A DNA stretch of 64,000 bases from Niallia sp. Man26 (GCF_022049065.2 NZ_CP095743.1:387001-451000), one strand, 5' to 3'. Positions 24,481 to 35,541 are shown, numbered from the stretch's first letter. Made by a program: numbers and translations. The notes: generated from the sequence alone by a model not told the origin.

Positions 24481-25422
24481 ATGAGAACATGGAGAGTTGG
24501 AACATTTTCGATGGGGTTGTCACTTTTGTTTCTGGGGGTTTTCTTGTTATTGTCGCAAATATTGGATTGGAATATCACAACGGCATTAAAGCTGTGGTGG
24601 CCTGTCATTCTTGTAGTCCTTGGGTTGGAAATCCTTGTGTATCTGTTCCTTAGCAAGCAAGAGAAGCCATATTTGAATTTTGACCTTTTCAGCATCGTTA
24701 TCGTTGGGATATTAGGTACAGCAGGGGTCATCATGGTTTTTTTGCAGACTTCAGGCGTTATGGATTTAATTCAAGATGAAATTAAAAAGGAAGCAATAAC
24801 ATTGGACCTTCCAGCCTTTAACCAAGATATAAGCAAGGATATTAAAAGAGTCGTAGTAGAAGGTGACGGCATAGAGCAATTTAGAGTCGAAGGAATAAAC
24901 GAAAGAAATGTCTCCATGTTTGGTACATACAGACAAGACAGTACAATCGAAAAGATAGAAAAAGCAGAGGATTATCTTACCATTACGGATAAAGGAGATA
25001 CACTGTATATTAGGGTGAAGGAGCGTCCGCATCAAACAGGATTGTATGAAGATTATTCAAGTTTGGATGCTACTCTGCTTGTGCCGACAGATGTCCAACT
25101 GGAGCTTGCTGATCTTTGGAGCAATATTTCTCTTAATCCAAGAAATTTGAACAGTGATTGGAAAATAGCAGGTACAGGGGAGATCGGATTGGATATTAGA
25201 GAGACAGATAATGTTCGTGTCTCCGTCCAAAATACGGACATATACAATAAAGAGGACCAGAATTGGAAGTTTGCTAAGCTGGATAATGACATAGACGGGA
25301 ACGCGGATTCAGCTAGTGAAATGGAAGTCACAACGCCTAATGCTACCCTTGAAAAAGGAAAAGCGGAAAATCATATATATGTATCCAATAGTGACACATT
25401 GATCTTAAATAATATGAAATAA
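24481..25422 (+). CDS. LiaF-like membrane protein (DUF5668-type N-terminus)
   Basis: A 313-residue protein with two N-terminal spans in the LiaI/LiaF-like arrangement (FSMGLSLLFLGVFLLLSQ, then WWPVILVVLGLEILVYLF), a further span near residue 75-95, and a long beta-rich polar domain with repeated short strands (VVVEGDGIEQFRVEG, LYIRVKERPH, ATLLVPTDVQLEL). The latter resembles the cell-envelope-stress LiaF/DUF4097 'toast-rack' fold. It starts at ATG 24481 with AAAGGGGGAG at 24463-24472, 44 bp after the TM2-repeat gene, so it is the last gene of the sigma operon. In B. subtilis LiaF restrains a stress-sensing kinase. A similar dampening role here is inference only. Confidence 0.82.
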   Translation: MRTWRVGTFSMGLSLLFLGVFLLLSQILDWNITTALKLWWPVILVVLGLEILVYLFLSKQEKPYLNFDLFSIVIVGILGTAGVIMVFLQTSGVMDLIQDEIKKEAITLDLPAFNQDISKDIKRVVVEGDGIEQFRVEGINERNVSMFGTYRQDSTIEKIEKAEDYLTITDKGDTLYIRVKERPHQTGLYEDYSSLDATLLVPTDVQLELADLWSNISLNPRNLNSDWKIAGTGEIGLDIRETDNVRVSVQNTDIYNKEDQNWKFAKLDNDIDGNADSASEMEVTTPNATLEKGKAENHIYVSNSDTLILNNMK

Positions 25423-25426
25423 GAAT

Positions 25427-25446
25427 TTAATCAAACGTTTGTTTAA
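25427..25446. promoter_or_regulatory. 20-bp palindrome with AAACGTTT core
   Basis: TTAATCAAACGTTTGTTTAA pairs at 9 of 10 positions around a central CG. It lies 4 bp past the LiaF-like stop and about 24 bp before a putative dgkB -35. There is no T run long enough to make it a clear terminator. It looks like an operator for a LacI- or TetR-type repressor. Confidence 0.4.
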
Positions 25447-25469
25447 TTTTATAAAACAGGCAAAAGCGG

Positions 25470-25496
25470 TTGGAACGCCTATTATTAGGGTATAAT
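25470..25496 (+). promoter_or_regulatory. Probable dgkB promoter
   Basis: TTGGAA and TATAAT with a 15-nt spacer, shorter than ideal. A leader hairpin ATCCTGC/GCAGGAT follows at 25514-25539. Confidence 0.4.
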
Positions 25497-25625
25497 TGAT
25501 AGCAGATTTCTAAATCCTGCAGAGCATTTTTCGCAGGATACTAAATATTGCCTAATGAAGTAGTTTTCGTATATGATGTTAGATGGTAGAAACAAGTCAT
25601 GAAATTATGAAATAGGATGATGGGT

Positions 25626-26573
25626 ATGAAAAGGGCTAGAATTATATATAATCCTACATCAGGCCGGGAAGCTTTTAAGAAGCATTTACCGGAGGTGCTG
25701 AAAAAACTGGAGAACGCAGGGTATGAAACATCCTGCCATGCTACGACAGGTCCAGAGGACGCTACAACAGCGGCAAGGATTGCAGTAGAAAGAAGATATG
25801 ATCTTGTTGTTGCTGCAGGCGGTGACGGGACGATTAATGAAGTAGTAAATGGGCTTGCAGAGCAGGAGTACCGGCCGAAGCTTGGGATTATCCCAGTGGG
25901 AACGACTAATGATTTCGCAAGAGCCTTGCATATCCCCCGAGATATTGAAGCTGCTGCCGATATAATTGCAAAAGGAGACACAATTCCTGTTGATATCGGA
26001 CGGCTGAATGAAGATAAGTACTTCATCAATATTGGCGGCGGAGGCAATTTGACAGAGCTTTCTTATGAAGTGCCAAGCAAGTTAAAAACAATGCTTGGAC
26101 AGCTTGCCTATTATTTAAAGGGTATGGAAAAGCTGCCTTTCATTAAAGCAACGAAAGTAAAGATAGAATACGACGGCAAATTGTTTGAGGGAGAAGTCAT
26201 GCTGTTTTTAATTGGGCTGACTAACTCTGTCGGAGGGTTTGAGAAACTTGCGCCAGGCTCTTCCATTAATGATGGTCTATTCTCTTTGCTAATCTTGAAA
26301 AAGGCAAATTTAGCTGATTTTATTCGAATCGCTACATTGGCTCTGCGCGGAGAGCATATTAATGATCCAAGCGTTATCTATGTTAATGCCAACCACATTA
26401 AAGTAACATCAGAGGAAAAGGTTCAACTAAATCTCGACGGTGAATTTGGCGGGGTTCTTCCAGCTGAATTTGTTAATTTGTACAGACATTTTGAAGTGTT
26501 TGTTCCAATAGACAGTATCCGTGATGAGGACCGTCCTGATAAAGAGACAGCAGTAAAAGAAACAGACGAGTAA
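25626..26573 (+). CDS. dgkB: DgkB: soluble diacylglycerol kinase
   Basis: DgkB phosphorylates diacylglycerol to phosphatidic acid and recycles the lipid left by lipoteichoic acid synthesis. The sequence is close to B. subtilis DgkB (YerQ): KRARIIYNPTSGRE at the start, the nucleotide motif AAGGDGTINEVVNGL near residue 65, IPVGTTNDFARAL, DIGRLN, and VQLNLDGEFGG near the C-terminus. About 315 residues from ATG 25626; ATG 25617 is less likely because homologues begin at MKRAR. It precedes rlmCD as in B. subtilis. Confidence 0.96.
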   Translation: MKRARIIYNPTSGREAFKKHLPEVLKKLENAGYETSCHATTGPEDATTAARIAVERRYDLVVAAGGDGTINEVVNGLAEQEYRPKLGIIPVGTTNDFARALHIPRDIEAAADIIAKGDTIPVDIGRLNEDKYFINIGGGGNLTELSYEVPSKLKTMLGQLAYYLKGMEKLPFIKATKVKIEYDGKLFEGEVMLFLIGLTNSVGGFEKLAPGSSINDGLFSLLILKKANLADFIRIATLALRGEHINDPSVIYVNANHIKVTSEEKVQLNLDGEFGGVLPAEFVNLYRHFEVFVPIDSIRDEDRPDKETAVKETDE

Positions 26574-26577
26574 AGCT

Positions 26578-26602
26578 ATAGAGTGAGGATGACTCACTCT
26601 AT
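26578..26602 (+). terminator. Hairpin after dgkB, possible terminator
   Basis: ATAGAGTGAG and CTCACTCTAT form a perfect 10-bp stem with a 5-nt loop directly after the dgkB stop. The T run is poor, so termination may be partial. Confidence 0.5.
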
Positions 26603-26751
26603 CCACCACTCTTTTAACCCCCAAAAAAGCCCCTTTTTTCCATTGTTTTCAACTGACCAAAAACGAACAAGGATTATAGATTACAGGAAAAGTATGATAC
26701 AATTTGTTCGGTATACTTTTTAAAAGATAAATGTAGCAAAGGAAGTAGACA

Positions 26752-28119
26752 ATGAGCAGAACATTGCCCGTTCAAAAGAACGATATAATAGATATAGTAT
26801 TTGAAGATTTGACACATGACGGCTCTGGTGTAGCAAAAGTTGAAGGTTATCCACTGTTTATCCCCAATGGACTTCCTGGAGAAAAAGCAAAAGTTAAAGT
26901 TATTAAAACGAATAAGAATTACGGCTTTGGCAGAATGCTCGAGCTGGAGGAAAAAAGCCCTTACCGAGTGGAAGCACCATGTCCTATTTATAAAGAATGC
27001 GGCGGCTGCCAGCTTCAGCATCTTAATTATGAAGGCCAGCTTATAATGAAGCATAAGCATGTCCAGGACGTTCTTACAAGAATCGGGAAAATAGACGCTG
27101 TTGTACACCCGACTATCGGGATGCGTGAGCCGTGGCGCTACCGCAACAAAGCACAAGTGCCGATAGGAGAGCATGAAGGCGGATTGATAGGCGGTTTCTA
27201 TCAGCAGCGCAGCCACCAAATTATCAATATGGAAGCTTGCCTTATTCAACAAGTGGAAAATGATGATGTCGTAAGAGCAGTGAAAGAAATCTGCCAAAAA
27301 CACGGAGTAAAGGCATATAATGAAGAGCGTCACAAGGGTGAGCTTCGTCATATTATGGCCCGCCGCGGGTTAGTTACCGGTGAAATTATGGTTGTTCTTA
27401 TCACCAGAACAAATGAAATTACTAACAAAAATAAAATTGTGGATGAAATTGCACAAGCTGTTCCAGGCTTAAAATCAATTATCCACAATGTGAATAACAA
27501 AAAAACAAATGTAATTATGGGAGATACGACTAAGGTATTATGGGGACAAGAAACAATCACTGATTATATTGGTGATGTTAAGTTCGCTATTTCTGCCCGT
27601 TCTTTCTATCAAGTGAATCCAGAACAGACAAAGGTTCTCTATGAAAAGGCGCTCGAATATGCTAATTTGCAAGGAGAAGAAAGTGTTATTGATGCCTATT
27701 GCGGTATAGGCACCATTTCCTTATTCCTCGCTAAAAAAGCGAAAAAGGTATTCGGTGTAGAAATCGTTCCCCAAGCAATAGAAGACGCAGGCAAAAACGC
27801 CTTGCTCAATGATATCCACAATGTGGATTTTGCTGTCGGCAAAGCAGAAGAAGTTATCCCCAACTGGTATAAGGAAGGGAATACAGCAGACGTGCTCGTA
27901 GTCGATCCGCCAAGAAAAGGCTGTGATGAAGCACTATTGCAGACAATCATTGACATGAAACCGAAAAAGGTCGTATACGTTTCCTGTAATCCGGCAACAT
28001 TAGCAAGAGATTTACGCGTCCTTGAAGACGGCGGCTATAAAACACTTGAAGTACAGCCTGTGGATATGTTCCCGCAGACAATGCATGTAGAGGCTGTTGC
28101 GCAGTTGGTATTAAAATAG
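26752..28119 (+). CDS. rlmCD: RlmCD: 23S rRNA (uracil-5-)-methyltransferase
   Basis: A 455-residue RumA-type enzyme; the B. subtilis homologue (YefA) methylates both U747 and U1939 of 23S rRNA. An N-terminal TRAM domain is followed by the iron-sulfur cysteines C77, C83 and C86 in [11 protein letters not shown], and the SAM site [16 protein letters not shown]. The catalytic Cys 412 lies in [14 protein letters not shown], preceded by [10 protein letters not shown]. Ribosome site GGAAG precedes ATG 26752. It stands alone with its own terminator. Confidence 0.95.
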   Translation: MSRTLPVQKNDIIDIVFEDLTHDGSGVAKVEGYPLFIPNGLPGEKAKVKVIKTNKNYGFGRMLELEEKSPYRVEAPCPIYKECGGCQLQHLNYEGQLIMKHKHVQDVLTRIGKIDAVVHPTIGMREPWRYRNKAQVPIGEHEGGLIGGFYQQRSHQIINMEACLIQQVENDDVVRAVKEICQKHGVKAYNEERHKGELRHIMARRGLVTGEIMVVLITRTNEITNKNKIVDEIAQAVPGLKSIIHNVNNKKTNVIMGDTTKVLWGQETITDYIGDVKFAISARSFYQVNPEQTKVLYEKALEYANLQGEESVIDAYCGIGTISLFLAKKAKKVFGVEIVPQAIEDAGKNALLNDIHNVDFAVGKAEEVIPNWYKEGNTADVLVVDPPRKGCDEALLQTIIDMKPKKVVYVSCNPATLARDLRVLEDGGYKTLEVQPVDMFPQTMHVEAVAQLVLK

Positions 28120-28125
28120 AATGCT

Positions 28126-28163
28126 TCCCGGGTTTCTTTCATGAAATCCGGGATTTATTTTTT
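28126..28163 (+). terminator. Terminator of rlmCD
   Basis: An 11-bp stem TCCCGGGTTTC/GAAATCCGGGA (one G-T pair, 6-nt loop) is followed by TTTATTTTTTT. Confidence 0.92.
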
Positions 28164-28698
28164 TATGCATCTAATTTTAAAGTGCGGGGGAGCTATATGT
28201 AGAATTTAAAAGGGGAACTATTAACAGCATAAATAGCAACTAGACTTAGGGATTAATGTGTAAGGATGAAACTATTTATTTTTTTATGGAGTTATTGCTT
28301 AAAAACCATTGTTTCTTTCCAATTTTTTTAGTTGGAGCTATTGCCATCACTATCACCGCCTTGAGTTCATATACGATAAGTAAAGAATTAATCACCTGTG
28401 CATCAAGAAATGTGCCCCATTTTTCTCTTAGTCTTATCTAATGATTCTTGCGTTCTATATCTATCTTCACTATCTCATAACCATTTCTCCTCCTCTATGC
28501 TTCCGTTAATGAGTAGTTGATTATTCTGTGAACAACAAGATAACTTAAAGGGAAGCCTCTAGTTAAAAGTCGAAATTCCTCGAAAAATAAAGCTATTCAG
28601 TTATTGACAGAGCCTATACAGCAACTTATAATTAACCTGTAAATTGAAAGGGTTTTCACTTTTGGGTTATCACTTTATGTGATATTTTTTTGATGTAT
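28164..28698. other. Gene-free stretch before the mdx promoter
   Basis: About 530 bp without a recognisable gene. A 61-codon frame at 28256-28441 opens with GTG, has no ribosome site and no family resemblance, so I do not call it. The region is AT-rich and may be the worn remains of a lost gene. I see no RNA gene in it. Confidence 0.5.
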
Positions 28699-28716
28699 TG
28701 ATAAAACGTTTAATCA
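28699..28716. promoter_or_regulatory. LacI-type operator 1 upstream of mdxE
   Basis: TGATAAAACGTTTAATCA pairs at 8 of 9 positions around a central CG, as LacI-family operators do. It is identical to operator 2, with centres 67 bp apart. Confidence 0.75.
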
Positions 28717-28736
28717 TTTTTTACTTAAATATATAG

Positions 28737-28766
28737 TTGGTTTTATTCCTATATTTTTTACATAAT
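28737..28766 (+). promoter_or_regulatory. Probable mdxEFG promoter
   Basis: TTGGTT, an 18-nt spacer and CATAAT end exactly where operator 2 begins, so a repressor bound there would block the start site. Confidence 0.5.
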
Positions 28767-28783
28767 GATAAAACGTTTAATCA
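28766..28783. promoter_or_regulatory. LacI-type operator 2 at the mdxE start site
   Basis: A second TGATAAAACGTTTAATCA. The nearby LacI-type regulator gene (32602-33651) is the obvious candidate binder; CcpA could also recognise the CG-centred sequence. Confidence 0.75.
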
Positions 28784-28826
28784 ATTTTTTTATGCTGCAA
28801 AATTATATAAAAGGTGGGGAAAATGA

Positions 28827-30146
28827 ATGAAAAAATCTTTGTCAGTAATACTAGTTTTCATGTTGATTGTGTTGGCTGCTTGCAGTAAACCTGGCAGCAG
28901 TTCAACGGGAGGAAATGAAGCAAGTTCTGATTCTTCGAATGACTCTAAACAGGAAAACAGCGCAGAGATAGAACCGGAGGATGGAGCCGAGCTGGTGATG
29001 TGGACAAATGGAGATGAAGAAGCAGAATGGTCCAAATTTGTTGCAGAAAAGTACACCGATAAATATGGGGTTCCTGTCAAAATTGAAGAGGTGAGCCATG
29101 TGGAGGCTGCCGGGAAACTGGAAACAGACGGACCAGCAGGGCTGGGTGGTGATGTATTTACCGGGGCACATGATCATGTAGGGACAATGAACGCAGCAGG
29201 ACTAATTTATGAAAACTATTTTGCTGATGAATATAAACAGCGTTTCATGGAAGGAGCCATCACTGGAGTTTCTTCAAAGACAGATGAGGAGATGAAAGTT
29301 TATGGATATCCAGTTGGTATTGAAACAATAGGATTATTTTACAACCAAGATTTATTAGATGAGATGGGCTTTAAGCCGGCAGAAACGATGGATGAGCTTA
29401 TTGACCAATCAAAGCAATTTATGGAAAAGAATCCTAAGTCATACGGATTTATGGTTGAGCCAGGCAACTATTATTTAGTGCATGGGTTTCTTGGAGGATA
29501 CGGCGGTTATATCTTTGGTGAGGATAATACAAATCCAGAGGACATTGGTTTGAACGGGGAAGGCGGACTTAAAGCTGCAGAGCTGATGACAAAAATACAT
29601 AATGAAATTCTGCCGCTTAAAAAAGAAGACATTACTGGTGATGTTATCAGTTCCCAGTTTAATGAAGGAAAGTTGCTGTACTATATAACAGGTCCATGGG
29701 CAGTAAAAGGGCATCAAGATGCTGGAATTAACTTTGGTGTTAAAACAATGCCTTTATTGGACAATGGGGAACATCCTCAAACCTTCTCAAGTGTTAAATC
29801 ATTATTTGTAAACGCATACAGCAAATATCCAAAGGCTGCAACATTACTTGCACAATTTGCAACCTCTGACGAAATGCTGCTGGAACGTTATGAAATGACA
29901 GGGCAATTACCGCCTGTAAAAACATTGATGGAGAATGAAACAATTAAAGCAGATGAGATGAATGCTGCTTTCTTGGAGCAAGCGCAATATTCTATATCAA
30001 TGCCTAACATCCCAGCAATGCAGCATGTGTGGGCAAGTATGGAAGTCGCATTTACAGCATTATGGAATGGCCAGTCTGAACCAAAAGAGGCCCTTGATAA
30101 AGGTGTTCAGCAAATTAAAGATGCAATTGCTTCACAAACTGAATAG
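28827..30146 (+). CDS. mdxE: MdxE: maltodextrin-binding lipoprotein
   Basis: A 439-residue extracellular solute-binding lipoprotein of the MalE type. The signal peptide ends VLAAC (Cys 19), then a Ser/Asn-rich linker. The mature fold starts AELVMWTNGDEEAEW and has GDVFTGAHDHVG, YGYPVGIETIGLFYNQDLL and ITGPWAVKG, typical of maltose/maltodextrin binders. AAGGTGGGGA precedes ATG 28827. The permease genes mdxF and mdxG and a neopullulanase follow, so maltodextrins are the likely substrate. A perfect stem-loop separates it from mdxF. Confidence 0.93.
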   Translation: MKKSLSVILVFMLIVLAACSKPGSSSTGGNEASSDSSNDSKQENSAEIEPEDGAELVMWTNGDEEAEWSKFVAEKYTDKYGVPVKIEEVSHVEAAGKLETDGPAGLGGDVFTGAHDHVGTMNAAGLIYENYFADEYKQRFMEGAITGVSSKTDEEMKVYGYPVGIETIGLFYNQDLLDEMGFKPAETMDELIDQSKQFMEKNPKSYGFMVEPGNYYLVHGFLGGYGGYIFGEDNTNPEDIGLNGEGGLKAAELMTKIHNEILPLKKEDITGDVISSQFNEGKLLYYITGPWAVKGHQDAGINFGVKTMPLLDNGEHPQTFSSVKSLFVNAYSKYPKAATLLAQFATSDEMLLERYEMTGQLPPVKTLMENETIKADEMNAAFLEQAQYSISMPNIPAMQHVWASMEVAFTALWNGQSEPKEALDKGVQQIKDAIASQTE

Positions 30147-30151
30147 ACATG

Positions 30152-30185
30152 TGTTGAGCCAATGCCTTCTTGGGATTGGCTCAAC
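30152..30185 (+). other. Intercistronic stem-loop between mdxE and mdxF
   Basis: TGTTGAGCCAAT and ATTGGCTCAACA form a perfect 12-bp stem with a 10-nt loop. There is no T run, so it probably protects the mdxE message or stops only part of the transcripts, keeping the binding protein more abundant than the permease. Confidence 0.7.
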
Positions 30186-30210
30186 AGCATAACTAAGGAG
30201 GGAATGATAA

Positions 30211-31596
30211 ATGGCAACACCAGAACGGAAGCTGAATGAGGGTCTGTTGACAAACAACGAAAAGGAGGCACCGCCTGTAAAGAAACAGTTCTTTACAAAA
30301 CCTATGCTTGCAGCAGGTTTATCTGTTCTTTTTATGGGCCTCGGACAGCTCTATAATAAACAATACTTAAAGGGATTAACTTTTCTGTTGCTAGAATTGT
30401 ATCTTCTTATTTTTTGGACAGTGCCCTTCCAATGGGCGATGTGGGGTCTCACAACTTTAGGAGAAACTGTTCAGACCAGACAAGGGTTTGAAATTATTCA
30501 AGGAGACCATTCCATCTTTTTAATGATTGAAGGGATATTGTTTCTGATTTCATTCTTGCTGTTCCTGTGGTTTTATTATTTAAATATTCGCGATGCCTAC
30601 AAGGTTGCTGCTAAAGCAGAAAAAGGCATCAAGCCTAATAATGCGAAACAAATGCTCAAAAACATTTGGGATAATGGGTTTCCTTATATTCTTTTGACTC
30701 CCTCTATCCTCTTTACCGCCTTCTTGACCATTTTGCCTTTGCTGTTCGGAGTATTGATTGCTTTTACAAACTACTCAGCACCAAACCATTTGCCGCCGAA
30801 GGCTTTAGTGGACTGGGTAGGTTTTGACACGTTTGTTCAACTTTTCAAAATGAAAACATGGAGCGCTACATTTTATGGTGTGTTTTCTTGGACAGTTATC
30901 TGGGCTGTTCTAGCGACGATTACAACTTATTTTCTGGGACTTGTTTTTGCTGTTTTGATATCCCAAAAAGGAATAAAACTGAAAAAGTTTTGGAGAAGTA
31001 TATTTATCTTGCCATGGGCAATTCCACAGTTTGTATCCATTTTAATCTTCCGCAATATTTTTAATGGAGAGTTTGGACCAATTAATAAGTACTTAATGGA
31101 CTGGGGAATTACAGACCAGGCAATTCATTGGCTTTCAGATCCAATTTTAGCAAAGCTTACACTGGTTATTGTAAACATGTGGTTTGGCTTTCCGTTTTGG
31201 ATGGTGCTGATGAGCGGTGTTATGACAAGTGTGGATAAGGAAATTTATGAAGCTGCAGAGGTGGATGGTGCTTCTTCTGTACAAAAGTTTTGGAAAATTA
31301 CAATGCCGCTTATCATGTTCTCAACAGCTCCACTGGCAATCATGTCGTTTGCGAACAATTTTAATAACTTCAACATTATTTACTTAATGACACAGGGTGG
31401 ACCAGTTAATACTGATTACTCATATGCAGGTTCCACAGATATCTTAATCAGCTGGATTTATAAACTGACATTAGATAATAGCCAGTTTGCTGTTGCATCT
31501 GTTGTGTCTATCCTGATTTTCATTATTATCGCGATATTCTCCATCTATAATTTCAGGAAAACACGAGCATTTAAAGAGGAGGATATGATGTCATGA
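30211..31596 (+). CDS. mdxF: MdxF: maltodextrin ABC transporter permease
   Basis: A 461-residue MalF-type permease with about eight spans. The binding-protein-dependent permease motif that docks the ATPase is EAAEVDGASSVQKFWKITMPL. An N-terminal extension of about 140 residues holds two or three extra spans and the turn FMGLGQLYNKQYLKG, which resembles a TM2-like unit. AAGGAGGG precedes ATG 30211. It overlaps mdxG by 4 bp (ATGA). No ATPase gene is present in the operon. Confidence 0.93.
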   Translation: MATPERKLNEGLLTNNEKEAPPVKKQFFTKPMLAAGLSVLFMGLGQLYNKQYLKGLTFLLLELYLLIFWTVPFQWAMWGLTTLGETVQTRQGFEIIQGDHSIFLMIEGILFLISFLLFLWFYYLNIRDAYKVAAKAEKGIKPNNAKQMLKNIWDNGFPYILLTPSILFTAFLTILPLLFGVLIAFTNYSAPNHLPPKALVDWVGFDTFVQLFKMKTWSATFYGVFSWTVIWAVLATITTYFLGLVFAVLISQKGIKLKKFWRSIFILPWAIPQFVSILIFRNIFNGEFGPINKYLMDWGITDQAIHWLSDPILAKLTLVIVNMWFGFPFWMVLMSGVMTSVDKEIYEAAEVDGASSVQKFWKITMPLIMFSTAPLAIMSFANNFNNFNIIYLMTQGGPVNTDYSYAGSTDILISWIYKLTLDNSQFAVASVVSILIFIIIAIFSIYNFRKTRAFKEEDMMS

Positions 31597-32432
31597 TAGG
31601 GATATCTTTAAGAGAGAAAATAAGCAAATTTTTCACTTATACTATTTTAGTCATTACAGCCATTTTCGTCTTGTATCCTGTTATTTGGATTATAACTGGA
31701 TCTTTAAATCCCGGGGATTCACTATTTTCTACAAGTCTCATTCCAGATTCCTTATCATTAAAACACTATGTTTATTTATTCAATGAAACAGATTATTTAA
31801 ATTGGTATAAAAATACGCTGAAAATTGCTTTTTGGAATATGATTTTATCTACCTTCTTAGTAGTAACAGCAGCATACGCCTTTTCCAGATTCCGCTTTCC
31901 AGGCAGAAAGCAGGGGCTGATGACCATGCTTGTCTTGCAGATGTTTCCAGGATTTATGGGAATGATTGCAATCTATATGCTGTTATTGCAGCTTAATCTA
32001 TTAGACAATCATTGGGGATTGATTTTAGTTTATGCAGGTGGTTCAATTCCATTTAATGCATGGCTCGTAAAGGGTTATTTTGATGGCATGCCGAGAAGCC
32101 TGGAGGAAGCAGCAAAGATAGATGGTGCCAGCAATGTGAAAATTTTCTACAAGATTATGATGCCGCTTTCCAAACCAATCTTAGTTTTTGTGGCGGTAAC
32201 TAACTTCATCGGACCATGGATGGATTTTATTTTTGCCAGATTAGTATTGCGCTCAAGCGAGAAAAAAACATTGGCTATCGGACTTTTTGAAATGGTGACT
32301 GGGCGCGGGAACAGTGAATTTACTACATTTGCAGCTGGAGCAGTTCTAGTGGCAGTGCCAATTACTATTCTGTTCTTTATCTTCCAGGATCAGCTGACAG
32401 ACGGCCTAAAGGCAGGAGCTAATAAAGGTTGA
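31593..32432 (+). CDS. mdxG: MdxG: maltodextrin ABC transporter permease
   Basis: A 279-residue MalG-type permease with six spans. It has the ATPase-docking EAA loop EEAAKIDGASNVKIFYKIMMPLS and the typical AYAFSRFRFPGR segment. Its start overlaps the mdxF stop codon. Together with MdxE and MdxF it forms an importer whose ATPase must be supplied from elsewhere, in B. subtilis by MsmX. Confidence 0.94.
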   Translation: MIGISLREKISKFFTYTILVITAIFVLYPVIWIITGSLNPGDSLFSTSLIPDSLSLKHYVYLFNETDYLNWYKNTLKIAFWNMILSTFLVVTAAYAFSRFRFPGRKQGLMTMLVLQMFPGFMGMIAIYMLLLQLNLLDNHWGLILVYAGGSIPFNAWLVKGYFDGMPRSLEEAAKIDGASNVKIFYKIMMPLSKPILVFVAVTNFIGPWMDFIFARLVLRSSEKKTLAIGLFEMVTGRGNSEFTTFAAGAVLVAVPITILFFIFQDQLTDGLKAGANKG

Positions 32433-32601
32433 TTCCTTTAAAACTGCGCTCATATGGATAAAAAAATAGCTTCTTCTTAGATTGGGAATCTTAGTTATTT
32501 ATAGGTTTGGCGTGATAAAATACAATTACTCTATAAAGATGGAATGATACAAACCAATTTAAGAACAGCAATTGATTTATATATATGAGAGGAAAGCCAT
32601 A

Positions 32602-33651
32602 ATGGAGAAACCAACAATTAAAGATATAGCAAGAATGGCTAATGTTTCAATAGGCACTGTTTCCAATGTAATAAACGGAAAAGGAAGATACTCTGTTGAA
32701 ACAAAGAAGAAAATTGACAAAATCATTAAAGAACTAAACTTTATGCCAAATGTGGCAGCAAGAAGCTTAAAGGATAAATTAAACCCATTAATTGCACTGG
32801 TTGTGCCATTTGCCGATAAAGGAGAAGTCTTTGTTAATCCATTTTTTACACAGCTCATTTCTGGTGTTGAAAGCGGAGCAAGAGACAGGAATTTTCATGT
32901 GATTGTTGCTGCGGTCAAAGATGAACCTCAATTATCTGTTTTGCTGGAGAAGCAAATAAATGGTTTGATTGTTTTTGGTGCAAATGAAAACCAAGTAATA
33001 CTGGAAGAGATAAAAAAGCTGAGACTGCCGACGGTTTTTATGGACAGCTATCTTTCTGATCCTGAGCTTTATCAGTTAGTGATAGATGACGAATTGGGAG
33101 GATACTTAGCAACGAAATATTTAATCAGCTTAGGGCACAAGTCAATCAATGTTATTGCTGGCAATCTTGATCCTATCGGCAATCCGGCAGAAAAGACAAA
33201 AATGAATACAGTCGGCCATTTGCGGCTTTTTGGTCATATAAAGGCATTAGAAGAAGCAGGAATTGAGTTTGAACCAAGCTTAGTTTTTCCACATGAATTT
33301 TCAGTAGAGGGCGGTTATACAGCCGCACAGCAAATTATAAAACAAAAGGGGAATTCGACTGCTGTATTTGCTTTTTCAGATATGACAGCCATGGGAGTTA
33401 TTAAAGGCTTTTATGATCTCGGTGTCTCTGTGCCAAATGATTTCTCTGTAGTAGGATTTGATGATTTGTACTTCTCGGAATATTTAACACCAGGATTGAC
33501 AACTGTTAGACAGGATATTTATGGAAGAGGTCATTCTGCTGTAAAACTTCTCATCGATCAAATAGAGGAAAAGACTATGGAACACAATCGCAAAATAATT
33601 TCTCCAGTCAGTCTAAAGATTAGGCAAAGCACGGCTTCGTTCAATAGCTAA
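32602..33651 (+). CDS. LacI-family transcriptional regulator of the mdx locus
   Basis: A 349-residue LacI/GalR repressor. The helix-turn-helix opens TIKDIARMANVSIGTVSNVI and includes the hinge helix PNVAARSLKDK. The periplasmic-binding-like effector domain carries VVPFADKG, FAFSDMTAMGVIKGF and VVGFDDLYFSEYLTPGLTTV. The frame is open from 32572, but ATG 32602 with GAGGAAAG upstream is the family start. It sits between the mdx permease genes and the neopullulanase, so it probably senses maltose or maltodextrin and binds the paired operators before mdxE. B. subtilis places its equivalent (YvdE) beside the same set. Confidence 0.92.
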   Translation: MEKPTIKDIARMANVSIGTVSNVINGKGRYSVETKKKIDKIIKELNFMPNVAARSLKDKLNPLIALVVPFADKGEVFVNPFFTQLISGVESGARDRNFHVIVAAVKDEPQLSVLLEKQINGLIVFGANENQVILEEIKKLRLPTVFMDSYLSDPELYQLVIDDELGGYLATKYLISLGHKSINVIAGNLDPIGNPAEKTKMNTVGHLRLFGHIKALEEAGIEFEPSLVFPHEFSVEGGYTAAQQIIKQKGNSTAVFAFSDMTAMGVIKGFYDLGVSVPNDFSVVGFDDLYFSEYLTPGLTTVRQDIYGRGHSAVKLLIDQIEEKTMEHNRKIISPVSLKIRQSTASFNS

Positions 33652-33729
33652 TCTTATAGGAGCAAAAACGTAGAAAAGCTTCTGTAAGGCACACTGACGC
33701 ATATCCCCTTATCCTAAAGGGAGGGATAA

Positions 33730-35487
<1,758 letters not shown>

Positions 35488-35541
35488 AATAATATTGAAA
35501 AGCTTGTGGATAAGCTATCAACACTTAAATGAAATTAGTTG

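Noticed and set aside
28256..28441. A 61-codon open frame in the gap before mdxE
   Set aside because: It has a GTG start, no ribosome site, unconvincing composition and no family resemblance. It may be a relic at most.
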